Assembly: GCA_963921195.1 (NCBI GenBank)
Contig: CAWUER010000514.1
Span: 2,914,001 to 2,978,000, forward strand
DNA length: 64,000 nucleotides
Source: Pegoplata infirma
Lineage: Eukaryota > Arthropoda > Insecta > Diptera > Anthomyiidae
Reading direction: 5' to 3'
In this document: one piece after another, positions 26,701-40,068 of the stretch
Layout: each line of letters begins with the position of its first letter
Numbering within the stretch: position 1 is the stretch's first letter
Notes under the pieces: generated by a model
What the model was told of the DNA's origin: nothing
The model's input: the letters and a program-made list of their open reading frames with translations, nothing else
The model's database searches: none
Translations under genes and position numbers: made by a program

Positions 26701-29700
26701 CTAGTCTGATAGTCTAAAATTTTTTCTGTCATGATAAAGCTAATATACTTATGCATTCTAGTTTTTATAGAGTCAAAATCGCATCATTATTTACCGAGTT
26801 ATAGCAATTTAAAAATGAGGGTCTCCAAAAAACCTTAAATAATGGGTTTCTCATAAAAATGAAAAAAAAACTTTGCATAAATGCATATATCTCTGTAAGT
26901 ACCAGCCCGATTGTCTCACATTTGGTTCCAGAGGAAAGATAAAGTCTCAATCTTTTATTTTTTTGTTATTTTGACAAAATCGGAGCAATAGTTGCAGAGA
27001 TACAGCCGTTGAAAGTAAAAGGTCTCCAGACTACGAAAAATTACAAGTTTATCATTTTTGAAAAAATAATTTTTTTTAAAAATTTAAAATCGAGCAATCT
27101 CTTTTATTCTATTTAAACTTTATTGAAAAAGATTTAAATTCGTGCAAAGGCATTTGAAATCGAAATAATGGTAACCTTGATATAGCCATTTCAAGTTATT
27201 ACAAGTAACCCGAAAATATTTTTGACATGAATGCATAAATATCTGTTAATACTAGTCCGATAGTCTTAATTTTTTTCTGTCATGATAAAGCTAATATACT
27301 TATGCCTTCTAGTTTTTATAGAGTCAAAATCGGACCATTATTTACCGAGTTATAGCAATTTAAAAATTAGGGTCTCCAAAAAACCTTAAATAATGGGTTT
27401 CTCATAAAAATGAAAAAAAAACTTTGCATAAATGCATATATCTCTGTAAGTACCAGCCCGATTGTCTCACATTTGGTTCCAGAGGAAAGATAAAGTCTCA
27501 ATCTTTTATTTTTTTGTTATTTTGACAAAATCGGAGCAATAGTTGCAGAGATACAGCCGTTGAAAGTAAAAGGTCTCCAGACTACGAAAAATTACAAGTT
27601 TATCATTTTTGAAAAAATAAATTTTTTTAAAAATTTAAAATCGAGCAATCTCTTTTATTTTATTTAAACTTTATTGAAAAAGATTTAAATTCGTGCGAAG
27701 GCATTTGAAATCGAAATAATGGTAACCTTGATATAGCCATTTCAAGTTATTACAAGTAACCCGAAAATATTTTTGATATGAATGCATAAATATCTGTTAA
27801 TACTAGTCTGATAGTCTTAAATTTTTTCTGTCATGATAAAGCTAATATACTTATGCATTCTAGTTTTTATAGAGTCAAAATCGCATCATTATTTACCGAG
27901 TTATAGCAATTTAAAAATTAGGGTCTCCAAAAAACCTTAAATAATGGGTTTCTCATAAAAATGAAAAAAAAACTTTGCATAAATGCATATATCTCTGTAA
28001 GTACCAGCCCGATTGTCTCACATTTGGTTCCAGAGGAAAGATAAAGTCTCAATCTTTTATTTTTTTTGTTATTTTGACAAAATCGGAGCAATAGTTGCAG
28101 AGATACAGCCGTTGAAAGTAAAAGGTCTCCAGACTACGAAAAATTACAAGTTTATCATTTTTGAAAAAATAAATTTTTTTAAAAATTTAAAATCGAGCAA
28201 TCTCTTTTATTCTATTTAAACTTTATTGAAAAAGATTTAAATTCGTGCAAAGGCATTTGAAATCGATATAATGGTAACCTTGATATAGCCATTTCAAGTT
28301 ATTACAAGTAACCCGAAAATATTTTTGATATGAATGCATAAATATCTGTTAATACTAGTCCGATAGTCTTAATTTTTTTCTGTCATGATAAAGCTAATAT
28401 ACTTATGCCTTCTAGTTTTTATAGAGTCAAAATCGGATCATTATTTACCGAGTTATAGCAATTTAAAAATGAGGGTCTCCAAAAAACCTTAAATAATGGG
28501 TTTCTCATAAAAATGAAAAAAAAAACTTTGCATAAATGCATATATCTCTGTAAGTACCAGCCCGATTGTCTCACATTTGGTTTCAGAGGAAAGATAAAGT
28601 CTCAATCTTTTATTTTTTTGTTATTTTGACAAAATCGGAGCAATAGTTGCAGAGATACAGCCGTTGAAAGTAAAAGGTCTCCAGACTACGAAAAATTACA
28701 AGTTTATCATTTTTGAAAAAATAAATTTTTTCAAAAATTTAAAATCGAGCAATCTCTTTTATTCTATTTAAACTTTATTGAAAAAGATTTAAATTCGTGT
28801 GAAGGCATTTGAAATCGAAATAATGGTAACCTTGATATAGCCATTTCAAGTTATTGCAAGTAACCCGAAAATATTTTTGATATGAATGCATAAATATCTG
28901 TTAATACTAGTCTGATAGTCTTAATTTTTTTCTGTCATGATAAAGCTAATATACTTATGCATTCTAGTTTTTATAGAGTCAAAATCGCATCATTATTTAC
29001 CGAGTTATAGCAATTTAAAAATGAGGGTCTCCAAAAAACCTTAAATAATGGGTTTCTCATAAAAATGAAAAAAAAAACTTTGCATAAATGCATATATCTC
29101 TGTAAGTACCAGCCCGATTGTCTCACATTTGGTTCCAGAGGAAAGATAAAGTCTCAATCTTTTATTTTTTGTTATTTTGACAAAATCGGAGCAATAGTTG
29201 CAGAGATACAGCCGTTGAAAGTAAAAGGTCTCCAGACTACGAAAATTTACAAGTTTATCATTTTTGAAAAAATAAATTTTTTTAAAAATTTAAAATCGAG
29301 CAATCTCTTTTATTCTATTTAAACTTTATTGAAAAAGATTTAAATTCGTGCAAAGGCATTTGAAATCGAAATAATGGTAACCTTGATATAGCCATTTCAA
29401 GTTATTACAAGTAACCCGAAAATATTTTTGACATGAATGCATAAATATCTGTTAATACTAGTCCGATAGTCTTAATTTTTTTCTGTCATGATAAAGCTAA
29501 TATACTTATGCCTTCTAGTTTTTATAAAGTCAAAATCGGATCATTATTTACCGAGTTATAGCAATTTAAAAATTAGGGTGTCCAAAAAACCTTAAATAAT
29601 GGGTTTCTCATAAAAATGAAAAAAAAAACTTTGCATAAATGCATATATCTCTGTAAGTACCAGCCCGATTGTCTCACATTTGGTTCCAGAGGAAAGATAA

Positions 29701-32700
29701 AGTCTCAATCTTTTATTTTTTGTTATTTTGACAAAATCGGAGCAATAGTTGCAGAGATACAGCCGTTGAAAGTAAAAGGTCTCCAGACTACGAAAAATTA
29801 CAAGTTTATCATTTTTGAAAAAATAAATTTTTTTAAAAATTTAAAATCGAGCAATCTCTTTTATTCTATTTAAACTTTATTGAAAAAGATTTAAATTCGT
29901 GCGAAGGCATTTGAAATCGAAATAATGGTAACCTTGATATAGCCATTTCAAGTTATTACAAGTAACCCGAAAATATTTTTGATATGAATGCATAAATATC
30001 TGTTAATACTAGTCTGATAGTCTTAAATTTTTTCTGTCATGATAAAGTTAATATACTTATGCATTCTAGTTTTTATAGAGTCAAAATCGCATCATTATTT
30101 ACCGAGTTATAGCAATTTAAAAATTAGGGTCTCCAAAAAACCTTAAATAATGGGTTTCTCATAAAAATGAAAAAAAAAACTTTGCATAAATGCATATATC
30201 TCTGTAAGTACCAGCGCGATTGTCTCACATTTGGTTCCAGAGGAAAGATAAAGTCTCAATCTTTTATTTTTTTGTTATTTTGACAAAATCGGAGCAATAG
30301 TTGCAGAGATACAGCCGTTGAAAGTAAAAGGTCTCCAGACTACGAAAAATTACAAGTTTATCATTTTTGAAAAAATAATTTTTTTTAAAAATTTAAAATC
30401 GAGCAATCTCTTTTATTCTATTTAAACTTTATTGAAAAAGATTTAAATTCGTGCAAAGGCATTTGAAATCGATATAATGGTAACCTTGATATAGCCATTT
30501 CAAGTTATTACAAGTAACCCGAAAATATTTTTGATATGAATGCATAAATATCTGTTAATACTAGTCCGATAGTCTTAATTTTTTTCTGTCATGATAAAGC
30601 TAATATACTTATGCCTTCTAGTTTTTATAGAGTCAAAATCGGATCATTATTTACCGAGTTATAGCAATTTAAAAATGAGGGTCTCCAAAAAGCCTTAAAT
30701 AATGGGTTTCTCATAAAAATGAAAAAAAAAACTTTGCATAAATGCATATAATAAAATAAGTACCAGCCCGATTGTCTCACATTTGGTTTCAGAGGAAAGA
30801 TAAAGTCTCAATCTTTTATTTTTTTGTTATTTTGACAAAATCGGAGCAATAGTTGCAGAGATACAGCCGTTGAAAGTAAAAGGTCTCCAGACTACGAAAA
30901 ATTACAAGTTTATCATTTTTGAAAAAATAAATTTTTTTAAAAATTTAAAATCGAGCAATCTCTTTTATTCTATTTAAACTTTATTGAAAAAGATTTAAAT
31001 TTGTGCAAAGGCATTAGAAAACGATAGAATGGTAACCTTGATATAGCCATTTCAAGTTATTACAAGTAACCCGAAAATATTTTTGATATGAATGCATAAA
31101 TATCTGTTAATACTAGTCTGATAGTCTAAAATTTTTTCTGTCATGATAAAGCTAATATACTTATGCATTCTAGTTTTTATAGAGTCAAAATCGCATCATT
31201 ATTTAATGAGTTATAGCAATTTAAAAATGAGGGTCTCCAAAAAACCTTAAATAATGGGTTTCTCATAAAAATGAAAAAAAAAACTTTGCATAAATGCATA
31301 TATCTCTGTAAGTACCAGCCCGATTGTCTCACATTTGGTTCCAGAGGAAAGATAAAGTCTCAATCTTTTATTTTTTTGTTATTTTGACAAAATCGGAGCA
31401 ATAGTTGCAGAGATACAGCCGTTGAAAGTAAAAGGTCTCCAGACTACGAAAAATTACAAGTTTATCATTTTTGAAAAAATAAATTTTTTTAAAAATTTAA
31501 AATCGAGCAATCTCTTTTATTCCATTTAAACTTTATTGAAAAAGATTTAAATTCGTGCAAAGGCATTTGAAATCGAAATAATGGTAACCTTGATATAGCC
31601 ATTTCAAGTTATTACAAGTAACCCGAAAATATTTTTGACATGAATGCATAAATATCTGTTAATACTAGTCCGATAGTCTTAATTTTTTTCTGTCATGATA
31701 AAGCTAATATACTTATGCCTTCTAGTTTTTATAGAGTCAAAATCGGATCATTATTTACCGAGTTATAGCAATTTAAAAATTAGGGTCTCCAAAAAACCTT
31801 AAATAATGGGTTTCTCATAAAAATGAAAAAAAACTTTGCATAAATGCATATATCTCTGTAAGTACCAGCCCGATTGTCTCACATTTGGTTCCAGAGGAAA
31901 GATAAAGTCTCAATCTTTTATTTTTTTGTTATTTTGACAAAATCGGAGCAATAGTTGCAGAGATACAGCCGTTGAAAGTAAAAGGTCTCCAGACTACGAA
32001 AAATTACAAGTTTATCATTTTTGAAAAAATAAATTTTTTTAAAAAATTTAAAATCGAGCAATCTCTTTTATTCTATTTAAACTTTATTGAAAAAGATTTA
32101 AATTCGTGCGAAGGCATTTGAAATCGAAATAATGGTAACCTTGATATAGACATTTCAAGTTATTACAAGTAACCCGAAAATATTTTTGATATGAATGCAT
32201 AAATATCTGTTAATACTAGTCTGATAGTCTTAAATTTTTTCTGTCATGATAAAGCTAATATACTTATGCATTTTAGTTTTTATAGAGTCAAAATCGCATC
32301 ATTATTTACCGAGTTATAGCAATTTAAAAATTAGGGTCTCCAAAAAACCTTAAATAATGGGTTTCTCATAAAAATGAAAAAAAAAACTTTGCATAAATGC
32401 ATATATCTCTGTAAGTACCAGCCCGATTGTCTCACATTTGGTTCAAGAGGAAAGATAAAGTCTCAATCTTTTATTTTTTTGTTATTTTGACAAAATCGGA
32501 GCTATAGTTGCAGAGATACAGCCGTTGAAAGTAAAAGGTCTCCAGACTACGAAAAATTACAAGTTTATCATTTTTGAAAAAATAAATTTTTTTAAAAATT
32601 TAAAATCGAGCCATCTCTTTTATTCTATTTAAACTTTATTGAAAAAGATTTAAATTCGTGCAAAGGCATTTGAAATCGATATAATGGTAACCTTGATATA

Positions 32701-35700
32701 GCCATTTCAAGTTATTACAAGTAACCCGAAAATATTTTTGATATGAATGCATAAATATCTGTTAATACTAGTCCGATAGTCTTAATTTTTTTCTGTCATG
32801 ATAAAGCTAATATACTTATGCCTTCTAGTTTTTATAGAGTCAAAATCGGATCATTATTTACCAAGTTATAGCAATTTAAAAATTAGGGTCTCCAAAAAAC
32901 CTTAAATAATGGGTTTCTCATAAAAATGAAAAAAAAACTTTGCATAAATGCATATATCTCTGTAAGTACCAGCCCGATTGTCTCACATTTGGTTCCAGAG
33001 AAAAGATAAAGTCTCAATCTTTTATTTTTTTGTTATTTTGACAAAATCGGAGCAATAGTTGCAGAGATACAGCCGTTGAAAGTAAAAGGTCTCCAGACTA
33101 CGAAAAATTACAAGTTTATCATTTTTGAAAAAATAAATTTTTTTAAAAATTTAAAATCGAGCAATCTCTTTTATTCTATTTAAACTTTATTGAAAAAGAT
33201 TTAAATTCGTGCAAAGGCATTTGAAATCGATATAATGGTAACCTTGATATAGCCATTTCAAGTTATTACAAGTAACCCGAAAATATTTTTGATATGAATG
33301 CATAAATATCTGTTAATACTAGTCTGATAGTCTTAAATTTTTTCTGTCATGATAAAGCTAATATACTTATGCATTCTAGTTTTTATAGAGTCAAAATCGC
33401 ATCATTATTTACCGAGTTATAGCAATTTAAAAATTAGGATCTCCAAAAAACCTTAAATAATGGGTTTCTCATAAAAATGAAAAAAAAACTTTGCATAAAT
33501 GCATATATCTCTGTAAGTACCAGCCCGATTGTCTCACATTTGGTTCCAGAGGAAAGATAAAGTCTCAATCTTTTATTTTTTTGTTATTTTGACAAAATCG
33601 GAGCAATAGTTGCAGAGATACAGCCGTTGAAAGTAAAAGGTCTCCAGACTACGAAAAATTACAAGTTTATCATTTTTGAAAAAATAAATTTTTTTAAAAA
33701 TTTAAAATCGAGCAATCTCTTTTATTCTATTTAAAATTTATTGAAAAAGATTTAAATTCGTGCAAAGGCATTTGAAATCGATATAATGGTAACCTTGATA
33801 TAGCCATTTCAAGTTATTACAAGTAACCCGAAAATATTTTTGATATGAATGCATAAATATCTGTTAATACTAGTCCGATAGTCTTAATTTTTTTCTGTCA
33901 TGATAAAGCTAATATACTTATGCCTTCCAGTTTTTATAGAGTCAAAATCGGATCATTATTTACCGAGTTATAGCAATTTAAAAATGAGGGTCTCCAAAAA
34001 ACCTTAAATAATGGGTTTCTCATAAAAATGAAAAAAAAACTTTGCATAAATGCATATATCTCTGTAAGTACCAGCCCGATTGTCTCACATTTGGTTTCAG
34101 AGGAAAGATAAAGTCTCAATCTTTTATTTTTTTGTTATTTTGACAAAATCGGAGCAATAGTTGCAGAGATACAGCCGTTGAAAGTAAAAGGTCTCCAGAC
34201 TACGAAAAATTACAAGTTTATCATTTTTGAAAAAATAAATTTTTTTAAAAATTTAAAATCGAGCAATCTCTTTTATTCTATTTAAACTTTATTGAAAAAG
34301 ATTTAAATTCGTGCAAAGGCATTTGAAATCGAAATAATGGTAACCTTGATATAGCCATTTCAAGTTATTACAAGTAACCCGAAAATATTTTTGACATGAA
34401 TGCATAAATATCTGTTAATACTAGTCCGATAGTCTTAATTTTTTTCTGTCATGATAAAGCTAATATACTTATGCCTTCTAGTTTTTATAGAGTCAAAATC
34501 GGATCATTATTTACCGAGTTATAGCAATTTAAAAATTAGGGTCTCCAAAAAACCTTAAATAATGGGTTTCTCATAAAAATGAAAAAAAAACTTTGCATAA
34601 ATGCATATATCTCTGTAAGTACCAGCCCGATTGTCTCACATTTGGTTCCAGAGGAAAGATAAAGTCTCAATCTTTTATTTTTTTGTTATTTTGACAAAAT
34701 CGGAGCAATAGTTGCAGAGATACAGCCGTTGAAAGTAAAAGGTCTCCAGACTACGAAAAATTACAAGTTTATCATTTTTGAAAAAATAAATTTTTTTAAA
34801 AATTTAAAATAGAGCAATCTCTTTTATTCTATTTAAACTTTATTGAAAAAGATTTAAATTCGTGCGAAGGCATTTGAAATCGAAATAATGGTAACCTTGG
34901 TATAGCCATTTCAAGTTATTACAAGTAACCCGAAAATATTTTTGATATGAATGCATAAATATCTGTTAATACTAGTCTGATAGTCTTAAATTTTTTCTGT
35001 CATGATAAAGCTAATATACTTATGCATTCTAGTTTTTATAGAGTCAAAATCGCATCATTATTTACCGAGTTATAGCAATTTAAAAATTAGGGTCTCCAAA
35101 AAACCTTAAATAATGGGTTTCTCATAAAAATGAAAAAAAAACTTTGCATAAATGCATATATCTCTGTAAGTACCAGCCCGATTGTCTCACATTTGGTTCC
35201 AGAGGAAAGATAAAGTCTCAATCTTTTATTTTTTTTGTTATTTTGACTAAATCGGAGCAATAGTTGCAGAGATACAGCCGTTGAAAGTAAAAGGTCTCCA
35301 GACTACGAAAAATTACAAGTTTATCATTTTTGAAAAAATAAATTTTTTTAAAAATTTAAAATCGAGCAATCTCTTTTATTCTATTTAAACTTTATTGAAA
35401 AAGATTTAAATTCGTGCAAAGGCATTTGAAATCGAAATAATGGTAACCTTGATATAGCCATTTCAAGTTATTACAAGTAACCCGAAAATATTTTTGACAT
35501 GAATGCATAAATATCTGTTAATACTAGTCCGATAGTCTTAATTTTTTTCTGTCATGATAAAGCTAATATACTTATGCCTTCTAGTTTTTATAGAGTCAAA
35601 ATCGGATCATTATTTACCGAGTTATAGCAATTTAAAAATTAGGGTCTCCAAAAAACCTTAAATAATGGGTTTCTCATAAAAATGAAAAAAAAACTTTGCA

Positions 35701-37868
35701 TAAATGCATATATCTCTGTAAGTACCAGCCCGATTGTCTCACATTTGGTTCCAGAGGAAAGATAAAGTCTCAATCTTTTATTTTTTTGTTATTTTGACAA
35801 AATCGGAGCAATAGTTGCAGAGATACAGCCGTTGAAAGTAAAAGGTCTCCAGACTACGAAAAATTACAAGTTTATCATTTTTGAAAAAATAAATTTTTTT
35901 AAAAAATTTAAAATCGAGCAATCTCTTTTATTCTATTTAAACTTTATTGAAAAAGATTTAAATTCGTGCAAAGGCATTTGAAATCGAAATAATGGTAACC
36001 TTGATATAGCCATTTCAAGTTATTACAAGTAACCCGAAAATATTTTTGATATGAATGCATAAATATCTGTTAATACTAGTCTGATAGTCTTAAATTTTTT
36101 CTGTCATGATAAAGCTAATATACTTATGCATTTTAGTTTTTATAGAGTCAAAATCGCATCATTATTTACCGAGTTATAGCAATTTAAAAATTAGGGTCTC
36201 CAAAAAACCTTAAATAATGGGTTTCTCATAAAAATGAAAAAAAAACTTTGCATAAATGCATATATCTCTGTAAGTACCAGCCCGATTGTCTCACATTTGG
36301 TTCCAGAGGAAAGATAAAGTCTCAATCTTTTATTTTTTTGTTATTTTGACAAAATCGGAGCAATAGTTGCAGAGATACAGCCGTTGAAAGTAAAAGGTCT
36401 CCAGACTACGAAAAATTACAAGTTTATCATTTTTGAAAAAATAAATTTTTTTAAAAATTTAAAATCGAGCAATCTCTTTTATTCTATTTAAACTTTATTG
36501 AAAAAGATTTAAATTCGTGCAAAGGCATTTGAAATCGATATAATGGTAACCTTGATATAGCCATTTCAGGTTATTACAAGTAACCCGAAAATATTTTTGA
36601 TATGAATGCATAAATATCTGTTAATACTAGTCCGATAGTCTTAATTTTTTTCTGTCATGATAAAGCTAATATACTTATGCCTTCTAGTTTTTATAGAGTC
36701 AAAATCGGATCATTATTTACCGAGTTATAGCAATTTAAAAATTAGGGTCTCCAAAAAACCTTAAATAATGGGTTTCTCATAAAAATGAAAAAAAAACTTT
36801 GCATAAATGCATATATCTCTGTAAGTACCAGCCCGATTGTCTCACATTTGGTTCCAGAGGAAAGATAAAGTCTCAATCTTTTATTTTTTTGTTATTTTGA
36901 CAAAATCGGAGCAATAGTTGCAGAGATACAGCCGTTGAAAGTAAAAGGTCTCCAGACTACGAAAAATTACAAGTTTATCATTTTTGAAAAAATAAATTTT
37001 TTTAAAAATTTAAAATCGAGCAATCTCTTTTATTCTATTTAAACTTTATTGAAAAATATTTAAATTCGTGCAAAGGCATTTGAAATCGATATAATGGTAA
37101 CCTTGATATAGCCATTTCAAGTTATTACAAGTAACCCGAAAATATTTTTGATATGAATGCATAAATATCTGTTAATACTAGTCTGATAGTCTTAAATTTG
37201 TTCTGTCATGATAAAGCTAATATACTTATGCATTCTAGTTTTTATAGAGTCAAAATCGCATCATTATTTACCGAGTTATAGCAATTTAAAAATTAGGGTC
37301 TCCAAAAAACCTTAAATAATGGGTTTCTCATAAAAATGAAAAAAAAAACTTTGCATAAATGCATATATCTCTGTAAGTACCAGCCCGATTGTCTCACATT
37401 TGGTTCCAGAGGAAAGATAAAGTCTCAATCTTTTATTTTTTTGTTATTTTGACAAAATCGGAGCAATAGTTGCAGAGATACAGCCGTTGAAAGTAAAAGG
37501 TCTCCAGACTACGAAAAATTACAAGTTTATCATTTTTGAAAAAATAAATTTTTTTAAAAATTTAAAATCGAGCAATCTCTTTTATTCTATTTAAACTTTA
37601 TTGAAAAAGATTTAAATTCGTGCAAAGGCATTTGAAATCGATATAATGGTAACCTTGATATAGCCATTTCAAGTTATTACAAGTAACCCGAAAATATTTT
37701 TGATATGAATGCATAAATATCTGTTAATACTAGTCCGATAGTCTTAATTTTTTTCTGTCATGATAAAGCTAATATACTTATGCCTTCTAGTTTTTATAGA
37801 GTCAAAATCGGATCATTATTTACCGAGTTATAGCAATTTAAAAATGAGGGTCTCCAAAAAACCTTAAA

Positions 37869-37871
37869 TAA
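37869..37871. repeat. Target-site duplication TAA, left of the foldback element
   Basis: The uninterrupted monomer reads CCTTAAATAATGGGTTTC. Here CCTTAAATAA is followed by the element, and after the element the array resumes at TAATGGGTTTC. The repeated TAA is therefore the target duplication (a TA duplication plus chance match cannot be excluded). Confidence 0.7.
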
Positions 37872-38178
37872 CACCGCTCTACAAATCTGAGGTTTGTCGC
37901 TGCGTTTTGGATGAAACCAAAAAAAGTTGATAGGGTTTGGTGCCCCGATTCCAAAACGGTCACTCAAATTTTTCTATCACGTCACAATTTTGAGAAAATC
38001 GCGGTTAAAGTGTCAAAAAAGGCCCATTTTGACCATTTTTGAACGCCTATAAAATAAGATCCTGACATGCAAATGACTTGGTATCAAGCTCATTCGAAAG
38101 TGTGTAATTTTCTCTTTCAGACAAGATCAAATATTTTTGGAATTTAAATTTCTAAAATGGTAAAAAAATCATTAGCAA
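37872..38178 (+). repeat. Left arm of the foldback element
   Basis: Runs from CACCGCTC to ATCATTAGCAA. Matching landmarks in the other arm, inverted, include CTATCACGTCA (37973 with the reverse of TGACGTGATAG at 38471), GCGGTTAAAGTG and TGGTAAAAAAATCATTAGCAA. The arms differ by scattered substitutions, so this is an aged palindrome and not a recent inversion. Confidence 0.85.
38048..38084 (+). repeat. Perfect 37-bp inverted repeat, left half
   Basis: Starts TATAAAATAAGATCC and ends GACTTGGTAT. The exact reverse complement lies at 38371-38407. It is the best-conserved stretch of the two arms. Confidence 0.9.
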
Positions 38179-38276
38179 CAAGTGCTTTAAATCTTAAATT
38201 TACGTATGAATTTGTATGGAAATTTGTTAAAAAACACTGTGTAAATAAACCAAATATTGAAAAAATGGAAGGTTTT

Positions 38277-38572
38277 TTGCTAATGATTTTTTTACCATTT
38301 TAGAAAATTAAATTTTTAGAACATTTGGTCTTATCTTTAAGAGAAAATTACAGGCTTTCGAATAAGCTTAATACCAAGTCATTTGCATGTCAGGATCTTA
38401 TTTTATAAGCTTTTAAAAAGGGTCAAAAATGCCCTTTTTCGGCACTTTAACCGCGAATTACTCAAAATCCTGACGTGATAGACAAATTTGGGCTGCGGAT
38501 TTGGAATCAGCGCAACAGACACTATCCAAATCACTAACCAGAATCCAATACGCATTTTCTTGTTGAGCTGTG
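38277..38572 (-). repeat. Right arm of the foldback element
   Basis: Inverted counterpart of the left arm, starting TTGCTAATGATTTTTTTACC and ending GAGCTGTG. It includes the perfect 37-bp match at 38371-38407. The unpaired middle between the arms (38179-38276) is AT-rich and has no recognisable content. Confidence 0.85.
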
Positions 38573-38575
38573 TAA
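38573..38575. repeat. Target-site duplication TAA, right of the foldback element
   Basis: Second copy of TAA. The satellite continues in phase as TAATGGGTTTC. Confidence 0.7.
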
Positions 38576-40063
38576 TGGGTTTCTCATAAAAATGAAAAAA
38601 AAACTTTGCATAAATGCATATATCTCTGTAAGTACCAGCCCGATTGTCTCACATTTGGTTTCAGAGGAAAGATAAAGTCTCAATCTTTTATTTTTTTGTT
38701 ATTTTGACAAAATCGGAGCAATAGTTGCAGAGATACAGCCGTTGAAAGTAAAAGGTCTCCAGACTACGAAAAATTACAAGTTTATCATTTTTGAAAAAAT
38801 AAATTTTTTTAAAAATTTAAAATCGAGCAATCTCTTTTATTCTATTTAAACTTTATTGAAAAAGATTTAAATTTGTGCAAAGGCATTAGAAAACGATAGA
38901 ATGGTAACCTTGATATAGCCATTTCAAGTTATTACAAGTAACCCGAAAATATTTTTGATATGAATGCATAAATATCTGTTAATACTAGTCTGATAGTCTA
39001 AAATTTTTTCTGTCATGATAAAGCTAATATACTTATGCATTCTAGTTTTTATAGAGTCAAAATTGCATCATTATTTACCGAGTTATAGCAATTTAAAAAT
39101 GAGGGTCTCCAAAAAACCTTAAATAATGGGTTTCTCATAAAAATGAAAAAAAAACTTTGCATAAATGCATATATCTCTGTAAGTACCAGCCCGATTGTCT
39201 CACATTTGGTTCCAGAGGAAAGATAAAGTCTCAATCTTTTATTTTTTTGTTATTTTGACAAAATCGGAGCAATAGTTGCAGAGATACAGCCGTTGAAAGT
39301 AAAAGGTCTCCAGACTACGAAAAATTACAAGTTTATCATTTTTGAAAAAATAAATTTTTTTAAAAATTTAAAATCGAGCAATCTCTTTTATTCTATTTAA
39401 ACTTTATTGAAAAAGATTTAAATTCGTGCAAAGGCATTTGAAATCGAAATAATGGTAACCTTGATATAGCCATTTCAAGTTATTACAAGTAACCCGAAAA
39501 TATTTTTGACAAGAATGCATAAATATCTGTTAATACTAGTCCGATAGTCTTAATTTTTTTCTGTCATGATAAAGCTAATATACTTATGCCTTCTAGTTTT
39601 TATAGAGTCAAAATCGGATCATTATTTACCGAGTTATAGCAATTTAAAAATTAGGGTCTCCAAAAAACCTTAAATAATGGGTTTCTCATAAAAATGAAAA
39701 AAAAACTTTGCATAAATGCATATATCTCTGTAAGTACCAGCCCGATTGTCTCACATTTGGTTCCAGAGGAAAGATAAAGTCTCAATCTTTTATTTTTTTG
39801 TTATTTTGACAAAATCGGAGCAATAGTTGCAGAGATACAGCCGTTGAAAGTAAAAGGTCTCCAGACTACGAAAAATAACAAGTTTATCATTTTTGAAAAA
39901 ATAATTTTTTTTAAAAATTTAAAATCGAGCAATCTCTTTTATTCTATTTAAACTTTATTGAAAAAGATTTAAATTCGTGCGAAGGCATTTGAAATCGAAA
40001 TAATGGTAACCTTGATATAGCCATTTCAAGTTATTACAAGTAACCCGAAAATATTTTTGATAG

Positions 40064-40068
40064 AGTCA
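40064..40068. other. Deletion scar: ~93 bp missing across the A/B junction
   Basis: TTTTTGA is joined directly to TAGAGTCAAAATCGC. The missing part runs from the TATGAATGCATAAAT stretch to the end of CTAGTTTTTA. The joint lies in a short TA/GATA match, suggesting microhomology. The monomer is otherwise class T3. Confidence 0.85.

Larger units (their letters stand above)
1..37871. repeat. Satellite array, segment 1 (about 68 monomers of ~552 bp)
   Basis: Head-to-tail copies of one AT-rich unit, all in the same orientation. Taking the start as AATTACAAGTTTATC, monomers begin at 1, 552, 1104, 1655, 2210, 2760, 3311, 3863 and 4415, so lengths are 550-555 bp. Differences are mostly single bases and A- or T-run length changes. 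Four recurring variant classes alternate along the segment. The window opens inside the array, so its left edge is unseen. The segment is interrupted at 37872 by a foldback element inside a T1 monomer. No gene, RNA gene or unrelated sequence was seen in it. A centromeric or pericentromeric location is possible but nothing in the sequence proves it. Confidence 0.97.
37872..38572. mobile_element. Non-coding foldback / MITE-like DNA transposon, 701 bp
   Basis: The only sequence in the window unrelated to the satellite or the LTR element. It is nearly one large imperfect palindrome, with arms at 37872-38178 and 38277-38572 around a ~98-bp middle. Ends are CACCGCTCTACAA at the left and, read inward on the other strand, CACAGCTCAACAA at the right. 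It contains a perfect 37-bp inverted repeat (38048-38084 with 38371-38407). No open frame of useful length and no transposase trace, so it is non-autonomous. A TAA duplication and CAC-type ends would suit a CACTA-like or PIF/Harbinger-type origin (TWA targets), but the family is not recognised. Only one copy is seen, outside the duplicated block. Confidence 0.85.

Noticed and set aside
29065..29322. Plus-strand frames of 68-91 codons ending KSSNLFYSI (also 5942, 19150, 24668, 28013, 29616, 40204, 42833, 54253)
   Set aside because: Also satellite read-through. They appear only when the T run in subunit C or the A run before CTTTGCAT differs in length from the common form. Different starts and lengths in each copy argue against a gene.
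38179..38276. Possible coding or RNA content in the middle of the foldback element
   Set aside because: Only ~98 bp, AT-rich, with no open frame, no Pol III promoter boxes and no known RNA fold recognised.
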